In this document: positions 35,424 to 45,400 of the stretch, piece after piece
How the letters are laid out: every line of letters begins with the position of its first letter
Position numbering within the stretch: position 1 is the stretch's first letter
DNA from: SHZL01 sp963708905
Lineage (GTDB): Bacteria > Pseudomonadota > Gammaproteobacteria > Xanthomonadales > SZUA-36
Reading direction: 5' to 3'
DNA length: 64,000 nucleotides
Assembly: GCA_963708905.1 (NCBI GenBank)
Contig: CAVPUV010000069.1
Location: 1 to 64,000 of the forward strand
Program-made: the position numbers and the translations under genes
The notes under the pieces: model-generated
Told to the model about the DNA's origin: nothing
Seen by the model: the letters and a program-made list of their open reading frames with translations, nothing else
Database searches by the model: none

Positions 35424-36134
35424 ATGCATATTGGATTGATTGGCGGCATCGGCCCCGCGGCAACGATTGTCTATTACCGGCGGCTCAATGCGGCAGTGAA
35501 TGCGATGGGTGGCAAGCTCGACCTGACCATCGTGCAGGCGGATATCCAGGAATTGATCCGCAACAATCTGGCGGATCGGCGCGAGGATCAGGCGCGGGTT
35601 TACGCCCGTCTGATCGATCGGCTCAAGGCGGCGGGGGCGGGTTGCGCGGCGATCACCTCAATCGGCGGCCACTTCTGCTATGAAGAAACCAGGGCACTGT
35701 CCTCCCTGCCTCTGGTCTCTGCCGTGTCGCCCCTGGATGATTACTTCGTCGATCAGGGTATCAGCTGTATCGGCCTTCTGGGCACACGGATGGTGATGCG
35801 CACTAGACTTTATGGCCAACTGTCGCGCACCCGTGCGGTGGCGCTTGACGACGAGGCCGAGACACTGGGCCGGATTTATCAAGACGTTGCCGTCCAGGGT
35901 GCGTGCCCCGATGCGGCCCGGGAGATGTTTTTCGATGCCGGACGCCGCATGGTTTCAACTCTTGGAGCCGAGGTTATCGTTCTGGCAGGAACCGATTTGA
36001 ACCTTGCTTTTGATGGCCATGATCCAGGGTTTCCCGTGATAGATGCGCTGGATGTCCATGTCTCCTTGCTGGCGGAACTTGCCACCGGAAGGCGCGGGCT
36101 GGATGGTGCGGGGACAGGAATAAGGCAAATTTGA
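35424..36134 (+). CDS. Aspartate/glutamate racemase-fold protein without catalytic Cys
   Basis: The sequence follows the two-domain Asp/Glu/hydantoin racemase fold, beginning HIGLIGGIGPAATIVYYRRLN. In active members the first base is the Cys of a CNTAH-like motif and the second is in GCTE or ACTE. Here those places read TSIGGH (Ser79, His83) and LAGTDL (Gly near 188), so neither Cys is present. It is therefore not a standard two-base racemase. A TTG at 35415 with AAGGGGAT before it is a possible earlier start. It is coupled to the SDR gene, hinting at a shared metabolite. Confidence 0.82.
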   Translation: MHIGLIGGIGPAATIVYYRRLNAAVNAMGGKLDLTIVQADIQELIRNNLADRREDQARVYARLIDRLKAAGAGCAAITSIGGHFCYEETRALSSLPLVSAVSPLDDYFVDQGISCIGLLGTRMVMRTRLYGQLSRTRAVALDDEAETLGRIYQDVAVQGACPDAAREMFFDAGRRMVSTLGAEVIVLAGTDLNLAFDGHDPGFPVIDALDVHVSLLAELATGRRGLDGAGTGIRQI

Positions 36135-36168
36135 GAAAAAGAAAATTTATAGGGAAAATTTATAGGCG

Positions 36169-37008
36169 TCAGTTTTTTGCCAGCATCCAGGTACGGAGCC
36201 GGTTGGAATCACCAAACGGTGTGAGCTTGCCAAAAGAGTTGAGCAATACGATCGACACCGGTTTCCCATCGATACTGGCCCACATCACCAGACAGCGACC
36301 GGCTTCATTGATGTAGCCGGTTTTGCTTAATGCGATATTCCAGCTGGAGTTTTTCAATAAGCGGTTGGTGTTGTTGTATACCAGGGGACCACGATTGCTG
36401 AAGGGGCGTACCTGCAACGTTTGCCGGGTGCTGGCCTCATGAATCAGCGGATAACGGTTGGCGGCCATGACCAGCTTGACCAGGTCGCTGGCGGTTGAGG
36501 TGTTGCCCCCGTTAAGGCCGGCTGGATCGGCAAAGTGGCTGCGGCTCATTTTCAGCTCCGCGGCTTTTTGATTCATCTGCGCGATGAAACTTTGCAAACC
36601 ACCCGGCCAGTTTCGTCCCAGGGCCGAGGCCGCACGGTTCTCGGACGACATGATGGCCAGCTGGAGCATCTCGCGGCGGGTCAGCGTTGCGCCGACCTCC
36701 AGCCTTGAGCCGGTCAGCCGCACGCGGTCACGATCCGCTTCGCTGACGGTGATTTTCTGGTCCAGGTCAAGAGCGGAATCGAGTACCACCATGGCGGTCA
36801 TCAGCTTGGTGATTGAAGCAATCGGGCGCACGGCATCGATGTCTTTGCCATAGATGATGTTGCCCTTCTCGTCGGTAACCAGGGCGGAGGCCGAGCGCAA
36901 ATTTGGTGCACCCTTGAGCTTGCTGAAGTCCGCTGCCTGCGCGGCAGTCGAAATGGCAGCGCCCGTTAATATAATGCATAGCAGCGTCAGTGGTGACGGC
37001 AATCGCAT
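36169..37008 (-). CDS. pbpG: D-alanyl-D-alanine endopeptidase (PBP7/PbpG type)
   Basis: A low-molecular-weight penicillin-binding protein that cuts cross-links between peptidoglycan strands in the periplasm. A signal peptide ends at AQA near residue 25. The three active-site motifs are SITK at 65-68, SSEN near 121 and KTG near 227. The rest, including GRNWPGG and HFADPAGLNGGNTSTA, is the standard PbpG layout, and no C-terminal amphipathic anchor is seen. It is divergent from the Nramp-like gene. Length (279) is normal. Confidence 0.93.
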   Translation of the reverse strand: MRLPSPLTLLCIILTGAAISTAAQAADFSKLKGAPNLRSASALVTDEKGNIIYGKDIDAVRPIASITKLMTAMVVLDSALDLDQKITVSEADRDRVRLTGSRLEVGATLTRREMLQLAIMSSENRAASALGRNWPGGLQSFIAQMNQKAAELKMSRSHFADPAGLNGGNTSTASDLVKLVMAANRYPLIHEASTRQTLQVRPFSNRGPLVYNNTNRLLKNSSWNIALSKTGYINEAGRCLVMWASIDGKPVSIVLLNSFGKLTPFGDSNRLRTWMLAKN

Positions 37009-37124
37009 GTTATCTCTCCGCTACGGCTTATCGGGCCGTTTGCCATGTGGATTCACGCGGTATTCTGACCTAATCGCAAAATTAAGTACAATGTCTGCGA
37101 ATTGAAAACTGCGGAGTCGATGCA

Positions 37125-38429
37125 ATGAGTTTGAATACCCGTTCGCTAAAGGGTTTACGCAGCACAGGGGGTTTCCGCAGCGCGTTCGGTCCCGGACTGC
37201 TGTTCGCCGGCACGGCGATTGGCCTGTCGCACCTGGTGCAGTCCACCCGCGCCGGTGCGGTGTATGGACTGATCATGGGTGGCGTGATTGTGTTGATCCA
37301 TGTGCTGAAATACCCGCTGTTCCGCTTTGGTACGTATTACACCGTGGCAACCGGTGAGTCGTTGATTGAGGGCTACCGGCGGCAGGGTGTGTTCGCCGTC
37401 TGGCTGCTGTTGGGCGCGATGCTGTGTTACATGTTCTTCGCTGTCGGCGCGGTGGGCATGCTGTCGGCGGCGCTGATCCAGACCGTGGTGGGATTCGAGG
37501 CCGACCCGCGGGTGTTGGGTGCTGGAATCCTGGCTGCCGTCGTGGTCTTTCTGCTTATCGGCCGCTATCACTGGCTGGACCTGGTCAACAAAATGCTGAT
37601 CGCGGCGCTGGCCGTATCGACTTTCGCAGCAGCGGCTCTGTCCGTGCCGCAATTGGAATGGTCCATGCTGAGCCTGTCGTCGGAGCAGGTGGATCTCAAG
37701 CTGCTGCTGTTCATCGCGGCGCTGGGGGGCTTTATGCCGGTGTCCACCGACAGCTCGGCCTGGCAGTCGGTCTGGACGCTGGCCAAGGCCAGGGACGCAG
37801 GCGTGCGCCTGCGTTTCTCCGCCGTGCTGGCGGATTTCAATATCGGTTACTGGGGCTCGGCGTTTTTCGCCATCTGTTTCCTGGTAATGGGTGCGGCGCT
37901 CATGCATCGGGACGATGTGGCGCCGGCGGCGGAGGTCGTGCCCTTTGCCGCGCAGCTGATCGGCTTGTACGAAGCCGCGCTGGGCAAATGGGCCGCGCCG
38001 CTGATCGGCGCCTCGGTGATCTCGGTGATGCTGACCACGGCGTTGGCCGGGCTCGATGCGATTCCGCGGGTGCTGGTGGCCATTACCCGGGTGCTGCGCG
38101 GTGAGCCGCTGGGCACGATCACCGAGGTCAAACTCGACGGCACTGTGGCTTACCGCGTCTACGTGATCCTGCTCGCGGCTGGCGCCATCGCGGCCATATT
38201 TTTCATGGGTAGGTCGTTCCGTACTTTCCTCGATTTCGGCACCACCGTTGCCTTCCTGGTCGCGCCGGTCATAGCGGTGCTGAACCATCGCGCGGTATTC
38301 AGCCAGGCAGTGCCGGCGGAGTACCGCCCCGGCCGCGGCATGTGGACCTGGAGCATGATCGGCATCGTCACCTTCGTCGCCTTCACGCTGGTTTATTTCG
38401 CCTTTCTGTTCGGCGGCTACATGGGGTGA
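37125..38429 (+). CDS. Nramp-superfamily transporter lacking the metal-site motifs
   Basis: A roughly 11-helix protein with Nramp-like topology, starting FGPGLLFAGTAIGLSHLVQSTRAGA. In proton/metal Nramp carriers helix 1 has DPGN and helix 6 has MPH. Here those positions read GLSH (residues 33-36) and MPV (in GGFMPVSTDSSAW near 205). The direct transition-metal ligands are thus absent, which points to a different substrate. Groups of Nramp relatives for magnesium or other substrates are known, but I cannot assign this one to any. It is transcribed away from pbpG. The gene seems whole. Confidence 0.8.
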   Translation: MSLNTRSLKGLRSTGGFRSAFGPGLLFAGTAIGLSHLVQSTRAGAVYGLIMGGVIVLIHVLKYPLFRFGTYYTVATGESLIEGYRRQGVFAVWLLLGAMLCYMFFAVGAVGMLSAALIQTVVGFEADPRVLGAGILAAVVVFLLIGRYHWLDLVNKMLIAALAVSTFAAAALSVPQLEWSMLSLSSEQVDLKLLLFIAALGGFMPVSTDSSAWQSVWTLAKARDAGVRLRFSAVLADFNIGYWGSAFFAICFLVMGAALMHRDDVAPAAEVVPFAAQLIGLYEAALGKWAAPLIGASVISVMLTTALAGLDAIPRVLVAITRVLRGEPLGTITEVKLDGTVAYRVYVILLAAGAIAAIFFMGRSFRTFLDFGTTVAFLVAPVIAVLNHRAVFSQAVPAEYRPGRGMWTWSMIGIVTFVAFTLVYFAFLFGGYMG

Positions 38430-38485
38430 AAGCCGGTTTTTTTGCTTTGATAATTCATGGGCGAATTATTCAGAGCTTTGTTAAA

Positions 38486-38641
38486 TAGTGTCTGTCCATA
38501 AACGGGCATCCCAGCCCGTTATGGATTCGCTACGCAAAAACGTGGTTTTGCTGCGCTCACATTTTCAATGACTTACGTCATCGAAAATGGCGGCACATCC
38601 ATGTGCCGCGTCAGCATGTGGAGTTTATGGACGGTCACTAA
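38486..38641 (-). repeat. 157-bp hairpin-rich repeat, copy 1
   Basis: This copy is inverted relative to the other two (48654 and 59452). It shares the stem-loop with ATAAACGGGCATCCCAGCCCGTTAT, the GCAAAA...TTTTGC stem, and the ATTTTCAATGA...TCATTGAAAAT stem. It diverges over its last 35 bases near 38605-38641. It supplies the last 22 codons and stop of the neighbouring ubiD pseudogene. Confidence 0.88.
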
Positions 38642-39819
38642 ATAATCCCGCAAAAATACCTTGCCTTCGCCCCTGGCCTTGAGCCGTTCAAAATAAATTC
38701 GCTTATCCGGCTGTGACAGGGGCGGCTTGGTGGCATCGATACCGTAACGGGCACCACTGCGCAGAATGGCGTCCTCCATGCCGGGTATCGGTAAACCGAT
38801 GGGTTCAAGATTGAACGATCGCACGCCTGCCACCGTCATGATATCAACGGCGGGGTCGACCCGGACGGAAATGGCGTAGATAACATCACTCATATCATAT
38901 ATATCGACATCCGCATCCACGGCGATGGTCAGGCGCGGAAAAAATGGTAATGCCATGCCATTGAGCAACGCCTCGCGCACTTCTTCCTGCGCATTTGCGG
39001 TCATCTGGATGATCGCGCAATTAAGACTCGAGCGCAGGGGCACGGCAACATCGTGCACATCCAGGCCCTTGCCGCGCAGAATATTCAATAACATGGGCGC
39101 CGTAATGAATTCACATATTGCCTGGTGGTCGGTGAATCGGGTCGGCTGTATATGCCGGTAAATCGGATCGCTCCTCATGGTAATGGCGGTAATATCAAAG
39201 AAGGGTTCGTTTGAAATAAAGGGGGCGCGCGTATCGGTGTGAGCAGAGGTATGTACGTAGCGCCCCACTTGCGGATCAATGTGCCCTTCGATGATGATTT
39301 CCGCGCAGGCGGGCACCTGCAGATCCACGGTTGCACAATTTATCAGGGCAACCGGCTCACCCAGCATGGCGGCGGCCAGCTGGATTTCACTGAAGCCGGG
39401 ATGGGGGCCGGTATAGACCGAGGCGAGCTCGTAAATGGGATGGCAGCCTATCACCAGGGCCATCGGCGCACGTTCGCCGCGAGCCTGATACAGGCGGATA
39501 TTTTCCCGGGTATGCGGCGAAAAAACATAACAATGCGCGCGTTGCGCACTGGAATGGTTAACTGGGCATAGCGTGCTATCACTTCCTGTGGCCGGCACTT
39601 CAAGGCAATGGCCTGATGGACCCGGTCACGGATCAGGCCATCGGTCAAGCGCCAGTTGGCAAATCCCTGCAGATTCTCAAACACGGTTGGCAACGTGATC
39701 TCGGAACATAAGGCCGGGATTTCATTAGTGACACTGACAGCCTGGCTGATGCGCTGCAGCTTATAACCGGACTCGACTTCCGCGAGGAAACTGCGCAGGT
39801 CTTCGCTGTTAAAATTCAT
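38573..39819 (-). pseudogene. UbiD-family decarboxylase, frameshifted and shortened
   Basis: UbiD enzymes use prenylated FMN to decarboxylate aromatic or unsaturated acids. The N-terminal part (39819 to about 39560) reads MNFNSEDLRSFLAEVESGYKL and ends at a LTIPV motif. The remainder continues in another frame from NHSSAQRAHCYVFSPHTRENIRLYQARGE, through ALVIGCHPIYELASVY, to the end near 38573. Between the two parts about 40 residues present in the family are lost. The final 22 residues (from LVTVHKLHM) are encoded by the hairpin repeat and not by ubiD-like sequence. It cannot be functional as it stands. Confidence 0.8.
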
Positions 39820-39872
39820 TTTGGCTGTCTCAACGATATCAACTATAAAGAATGACTGGTGCCATATGCGGG

Positions 39873-42014
39873 CTAGTGTCCAGAGAAGCCTTTATCCCGC
39901 AACAACGCGTCGATCGTTGCATCACGGCCACGGAAGGCCCGGTAAGCTTCGACCGGGTCCACGGCATTGCGTACCGAGAACAGCTCATCCACCAGTTTTT
40001 TTGCCAGGTCCTTGTCATAGAAGCCGCCAGGGGCTTCGGCGAAGGCCTCGGCCGCATCGGCGCTCAACACATCGGCCCACAGGTAGCCGTAGTAGCCGGC
40101 CGCATAGCTCTCGCCCGAGAAGATGTGAGCAAACTGCGTGGAGCGATGACGCATGACGACTTCCGCGGGCATGTGCAGCCCGGCTAAAGTGTCACGCTCG
40201 AACGCCTGGGGATCGATGCCGGCGGGATCGGCGGTGTGGAATTTCATGTCCACCAGGGCCGAGGCCAGGTATTCAGTGGTTTTGAAGCCCTCGTTAAAAG
40301 TCGCGGTCCGCTTGATCCTGGCCACGAGTTCCGCCGGCATGGGCTCACCCGTCTGGTAATGCACCAGGAACTGGTCGATCACTTGGTCGGTGGTCAGCCA
40401 ACGCTCCAGCAACTGCGACTGGAACTCGGTGTAGTCCCGCACACCGCTGTTCAGGGTTGGATAGGCTACTTTGGAGGAGAGTGCGTGCACGGCGTGCCCG
40501 AACTCATGAAACAAGGTTTCCGCGTCATCCCAGGAGACCAGTACCGGCGCGCCGGGAGAGCCCTGGATGAAATTGGCATTGTTGGACACCAGTGCGGTCT
40601 TCTCGCCAGCGAAGGTCTCGTGGCCGCGGTAGCTGGTGGCCCATGCTCCGGAACGTTTGCCGATGCGGGCGAAAGGATCCAGGTACCACAGGCCGATGTG
40701 CTCGCCGCTGTCCCGGTCGGTGACTTCCCACACCTTCACGTCCGGGTGGAATACCGGCACCGCGCCTTGTGGCACGGCGGTGAAGCGGAAGTTGAACAAC
40801 TCGCCTGCCACCATGAACAGGGCTTCGCGCAGTTTGTCCAGTTGCAGGTACTGCTTGACCTCATCGAAATCGAGATCGTATTTAAGCTTGCGGACTTTCT
40901 CGGCGTAGTAACGGTAATCCCAGGGAGCGATGGTGATGCCGGTGTGTTCTTCGTTCGCGATCGCCTGCATGTCGGCAACTTCTTCCTTCACCCGGGCAAT
41001 GGCCGCCGGCCACACCGCCTGCATCAGCGCCAGCGCAGCCGCGGGCACTTTGGCCATGCGATTCTGTAATTGCCACTCGGCATAGTTGTCATAGCCCAGC
41101 AGGGCGGCGCGTTCATCGCGCAGCTGCAGAATCTCGACGATGAGCGCGTTGGTGTCGTTCGCATCGCCGTTGTTGCCGCGACCGTAGTAATTGCGCCAGA
41201 CGGTTTCACGCAATTCGCGCTGGTCGGAATAGGTCAGGAACGGGTCCATGGAAGAGCGCGTATTGGTGATCGCCCATTGGCCGGGCTTGCCCCTCTCGGC
41301 CGCGGCTTGGGCAGCCGCGGCCTTGACGGAGTCCGGCAGGCCGCCGAGCCGGGCCGCGTCCAGGTAGGTGACATAGCCTTCCTCATCCGCCAGCAGGTTG
41401 TTGGAAAACCGGGTCTGCAGTTCCGCCAGGCGCTGGTTGATGGCGGCATAGCGTAGCCTGGCCTCTCCCTGCAGGGTGGCGCCGTTACTGGCAAAACCGT
41501 CATAGATCAGCCACACCAGCCGCTGTTGGACCGGCTCCAGCTTTTTGAGCTGACCGCTCTCGTAAAGGGTCTTCACGCGGGCGAACAGCGGCTCATTCTG
41601 GCGAACTTTCGAGGTGTAATCGGCCAGCCTGGGCGCCATTTCCTGCTGGATGACCCGGAACTCCGGCGACGACAGATTGGCGCTCCAGATGCCCCAGTAG
41701 GCTAATACCCGGTTCAGTTCCTCATCGGCTTTTTCCATCGCCGCTATGGTGTTTGCAAACGTCGGGGCCGCAGGCTGCGTGGCGATGGTATCCAGCTCCG
41801 CCAGGCTGTGGGCCATGGCGGTTTCCAGGGCGGGCTTGATGTCGGCGAGGTTCATCTCGTCGAACGCTGGCACACCGCCATAGGAACCGGTCCATGCAGC
41901 CAGCAGGCTATTGGAGTCCGGCGCCGGTGCCGGCAGGTCCGATTCTGATTTACTGCAGGCTGCCAGCGAGGCCGCCAGGGCGAGGCTGGCCAACAGGGGG
42001 AGGAATTTGCGCAT
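39873..42014 (-). CDS. M3-family zinc metallopeptidase (Dcp-like lipoprotein)
   Basis: A 713-residue exported dipeptidyl carboxypeptidase-like enzyme. The signal peptide ends in a lipobox AAC near residue 20 followed by SKSESD, so it is a lipoprotein. The zinc motif HEFGHAVHAL is near residue 500, with the downstream Glu in the family pattern ELL-ERW. The ATG at the complement of 42012-42014 is chosen because it begins the signal peptide; the frame upstream is open by chance. It degrades peptides in the envelope. It lies between the broken ubiD and amidohydrolase remnants. Confidence 0.9.
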   Translation of the reverse strand: MRKFLPLLASLALAASLAACSKSESDLPAPAPDSNSLLAAWTGSYGGVPAFDEMNLADIKPALETAMAHSLAELDTIATQPAAPTFANTIAAMEKADEELNRVLAYWGIWSANLSSPEFRVIQQEMAPRLADYTSKVRQNEPLFARVKTLYESGQLKKLEPVQQRLVWLIYDGFASNGATLQGEARLRYAAINQRLAELQTRFSNNLLADEEGYVTYLDAARLGGLPDSVKAAAAQAAAERGKPGQWAITNTRSSMDPFLTYSDQRELRETVWRNYYGRGNNGDANDTNALIVEILQLRDERAALLGYDNYAEWQLQNRMAKVPAAALALMQAVWPAAIARVKEEVADMQAIANEEHTGITIAPWDYRYYAEKVRKLKYDLDFDEVKQYLQLDKLREALFMVAGELFNFRFTAVPQGAVPVFHPDVKVWEVTDRDSGEHIGLWYLDPFARIGKRSGAWATSYRGHETFAGEKTALVSNNANFIQGSPGAPVLVSWDDAETLFHEFGHAVHALSSKVAYPTLNSGVRDYTEFQSQLLERWLTTDQVIDQFLVHYQTGEPMPAELVARIKRTATFNEGFKTTEYLASALVDMKFHTADPAGIDPQAFERDTLAGLHMPAEVVMRHRSTQFAHIFSGESYAAGYYGYLWADVLSADAAEAFAEAPGGFYDKDLAKKLVDELFSVRNAVDPVEAYRAFRGRDATIDALLRDKGFSGH

Positions 42015-42099
42015 GGGTCTGGTGTCCTTGTGAAAGATCTTGTCGTGATGGTTTTCCCGATCGCCCAGTTTACCCCACAAGGTAATTTGGGGTGGTAAT

Positions 42100-42198
42100 T
42101 TGGGTAAACTGCACGCGGCCGGCATCCCGCTGGTGGCCGGCACCGACAACCTGCCTGGCTTCACCTTGCACCGCGAGCTGGAACTGTATGTGAAGCAA
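42100..42198 (+). pseudogene. Amidohydrolase C-terminal fragment
   Basis: About 30 residues, KLHAAGIPLVAGTDNLPGFTLHRELELYV, match the metal-site strand of imidazolonepropionase-like amidohydrolases (the Asp in AGTD binds metal in the family). Nothing of the rest remains. It runs straight into an isochorismatase-like fragment. Confidence 0.6.
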
Positions 42199-42236
42199 AA
42201 CCGGAACCGCTTGATATCGATCGGGATGAAGCAGCT

Positions 42237-42464
42237 GTGGTTGTGGTCGATATGCAAATTGCTTTCGCCAGCAATGTGTGCGTGGAAAGTACCGCCCGCG
42301 ATGCCTATTTCAACGAATACTGGCCCATTCTTGTGGAAGATGCCATGAACCATTCCGGCCCTGATTTCGTGCGTGAAGCCACGCTGTGGAATTTTGAACA
42401 CGTGCTCGGTTGGCTTACCACATCCAGGAATTTGACTACCGCGTTGATGCGGCACGCTCGATAA
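42237..42464 (+). pseudogene. Isochorismatase-like cysteine hydrolase, internally deleted
   Basis: The start VVVDMQIAF is the N-terminal strand with the catalytic Asp of isochorismatase-fold hydrolases. It is joined directly to ASNVCVESTARDAYFNEYW, the later part with the nucleophilic Cys. About 100 residues between are missing. The C-terminal stretch up to VLGWLTTSRNL is otherwise family-like. The 75 remaining residues are too few for a fold. Confidence 0.65.
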
Positions 42465-45400
42465 CATAACGATGACCTGCGGCAAGCGGCTGATCGAGCA
42501 CGGTCAGCGAGCCATCGCTCCAGTCAATCTGAACCTCTCTCAACTGGTCAAACTGACCCAGGCCGAAGTGTGCGACTGGCGGATCGAACGACACGAATCC
42601 ACCCCCGGCCTTTATTTCCCGTAACTGGCGGCGCTCGCCCGCATCACCGTAGGTCACGATGATGTGATTGCCGATGCCGAAGTGGTTGCCTCTTTGGTCG
42701 GAAAATTCGAAAGTGATGGCATGGCTGCCCTGGGCATTATTGATGTACATATCCAGGTCGCCGCTGAGTGAGCGCGAGACAATATCGAGGTCGCCATCAC
42801 CATCGAAATCGAGGTAGACGAATGCATGTTGCTTGGCGTAATTTACCAGGCCGACTGCTTGCGCCCGCTCTTCGAACCGCTGCCCGGACTCGTTGTGGTA
42901 GAAGGCGTTGGAATACATGGATGTTTCAAGCCACCAGCCGTTTACCACGTATAAATCCTGCCATCCGTCGAGGTCCAGGTCGGCGAAGCGTGCGTTCCAG
43001 GCCCAGAACGCGTCGAGCACACCCAGTTCACCGGCACGGTCCTGGTAGCTCCCATCCGGCTGTCTCACCAACAGCACATTGCCCTGGTCCTTCTGGTCAA
43101 TCGCGCCCTGGTCCAGGTACTTGTCGTTCGGCTCCTTCTTCACCGCGGCGGCATCATAGGCAGCATATGCATCGCACATCTCCCGGTGCACCGGAAAAGC
43201 GGCGGGTATTTGCGGGCAGAAAGACCATTCGCGCCGTACCAGCGCATTTTTAATCTGCAACGTGATGATGCACTCGTCCTGGCGTCTGATACCTTGCAGG
43301 TCCGAACAGGCATCCAGGGTCGAGCGCCGCAAAATGTCACCAATGACAAAGCGTTGACGACAAGCCGCCTGGCTTACAGCGTCATCGGTCAAGGCGCAGT
43401 AGTCTTGCTGGAATTGTTTGCGGTGTTGCCGCAGCAGGCCGCGCTGTTCCTCCAGGCTGGCAGGCTGGTTTCCGTCAGGATGGCGCCGCATGCCGAAATC
43501 ATTGACTTTGCCCGACAGGAAGATATCCAGGTCGAGGTCGTTATCGAAATCCGCCGTGTCGATGCTCATCGTGGCGTTGGTCGTAATGGGCACGGCGCCG
43601 CCCTGAACCATCTGGCGGAACTCACCCCGGCCGAGCCCTTGATAAAAGATATCGGGCTCCATGTAATCATTGCCTATGACCATGTCCGCCCAACCGTCGA
43701 GATCGAGGTCCGACCACAGGACCGTCAACGTCTCCCCATGAATCTCTTGCAGCGGGTATTGCCTGAACTTCAGACCGCCCTGGTTGGAAGCGATGTAGTT
43801 TATCGCGCGTTGCGACGGTGCAGTCCGGGGAATCAGGAAAAACCAGTTGCCCTTCAGCAGGTCCAGGTCACGGTCACGGTCGATGTCAGCAAAGGAGGCG
43901 GCCTGCGTCATCAGGCTGGATTCGTGCGGCAACTCCACCACGCGGGGTTTATCGAATCCCCGGCAATCATTATTCACGATGAAATCGGCCGCGCCGAACG
44001 CACCGGCGAACAGGTCCAGGCAGCCATCATCATCCATGTCCACAAAGGCGACCAGCAGAATGCTGGCTTTGGACAAGCCGGGGAACTCGGCGGGCTGGGG
44101 TTCAAAGCGCTGTCCGGCCACGTTGCGGTAGAGCATGATTCCCTGGTTTTGGGCAACCACCAGGTCCGGCCAGCCATCCGCATTGTAATCACCGGCAGCC
44201 ATTCCCCGGCCCTGGGAAAACGGCAACATGAAGTCAAGCACCTGCGGCTCACTGGCTTGCAAGCCGTAGGCCTTGCCCGGATGGTGTGTAAACAGCGTGG
44301 GTGCAGAGGGAGACCGTGGTTGGAATCGCGCCTGCAGCACCTGGATGTCATCCTGTTGATAGAGTGCTCGAAGACGTGTCGGCTCTGTTCCGCTCGCTGG
44401 TAAAGTCATGGCTGCTGCGCCAGCTACAAGGGGAGGCGCGGCAGAAGTTTTGGAGTACGTCTTGTTGGCAATACGCTGCTGGAAAATCCGCGCATCCCGA
44501 ATTGCGGAGTAGTCCTCATAAAATCCGACGACGTAGCCACAAGCAAATCCAAGCGTCGCCACGCCGAAAAACAACTGCATGGCAAAGCGAAATGATTGGA
44601 ACCTGCTTACCAGCATCATCGGGTAGATGCTGTACAGTCCCAGCGTGAGCAACAGAACCATAGCGAACGGTCCCGGCAACCCCGCCGCCAGCAGGGCTTG
44701 CACCACGATCACGTCGAAGGCGATCGGCACCGGGGCAAAAGTGCCCAGCAACGCCACCAGCAACATGGCCAGCACGGTGACGTGCCAGCCGGAAATCGAC
44801 TCGAGCGGAACCAGGTTGGCCATGGCAGCGCCCAGCAGTCCGGCCAGCAGCATCAGCGGAACGGTGCGCACCACAATGAACAGGAAATTTTTCCAGAAAT
44901 CCCGCGCCAAACCCGTCACGGCCTGCGCCCAGGTCTCGGCGCCGGCGGTCGATGCCAAGCTGGTTCTATCCATTGGGGGCGACTCGGCCACCGGCAGGTC
45001 ATGGCTGGCGTACCTGCGTATCAGGACAGGCAGAAGTATCAACAGGAACAGTAGTGTCGCTGCAACCTTTGTGACCGCCATGTAAAGCGGCAGCAGACTG
45101 AAGGTCATGGTCAACACAATGATGTTCAGGCTGGGTGAGGCGAACATGGTGGCCAGGCTGGTGCCCGGTGACATGCCCCGGCTGCGCATTCCGAATGCAA
45201 TCGGCGCAGCGCAATTGACGCAGACACCCAGCGGCGTGCCAATCAGCACCCCCTTCAGTACATCTTTAAAAACATTCCTGCTCCGCGTCCTGGTTCGCCG
45301 GTATTGCAGGAGCGTCAGCACCAAGCTGGCCAACAGCACGCCAAACGTCATGCCTTGCCGGTTGGTCATGATCCAGTTGAGCGTGGAGTAAAGAATCTTG

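Noticed and set aside
37155..38288. A 377-codon minus-strand frame under the Nramp-like gene
   Set aside because: Gln/His/Arg-rich low-complexity translation typical of antisense of a membrane protein.
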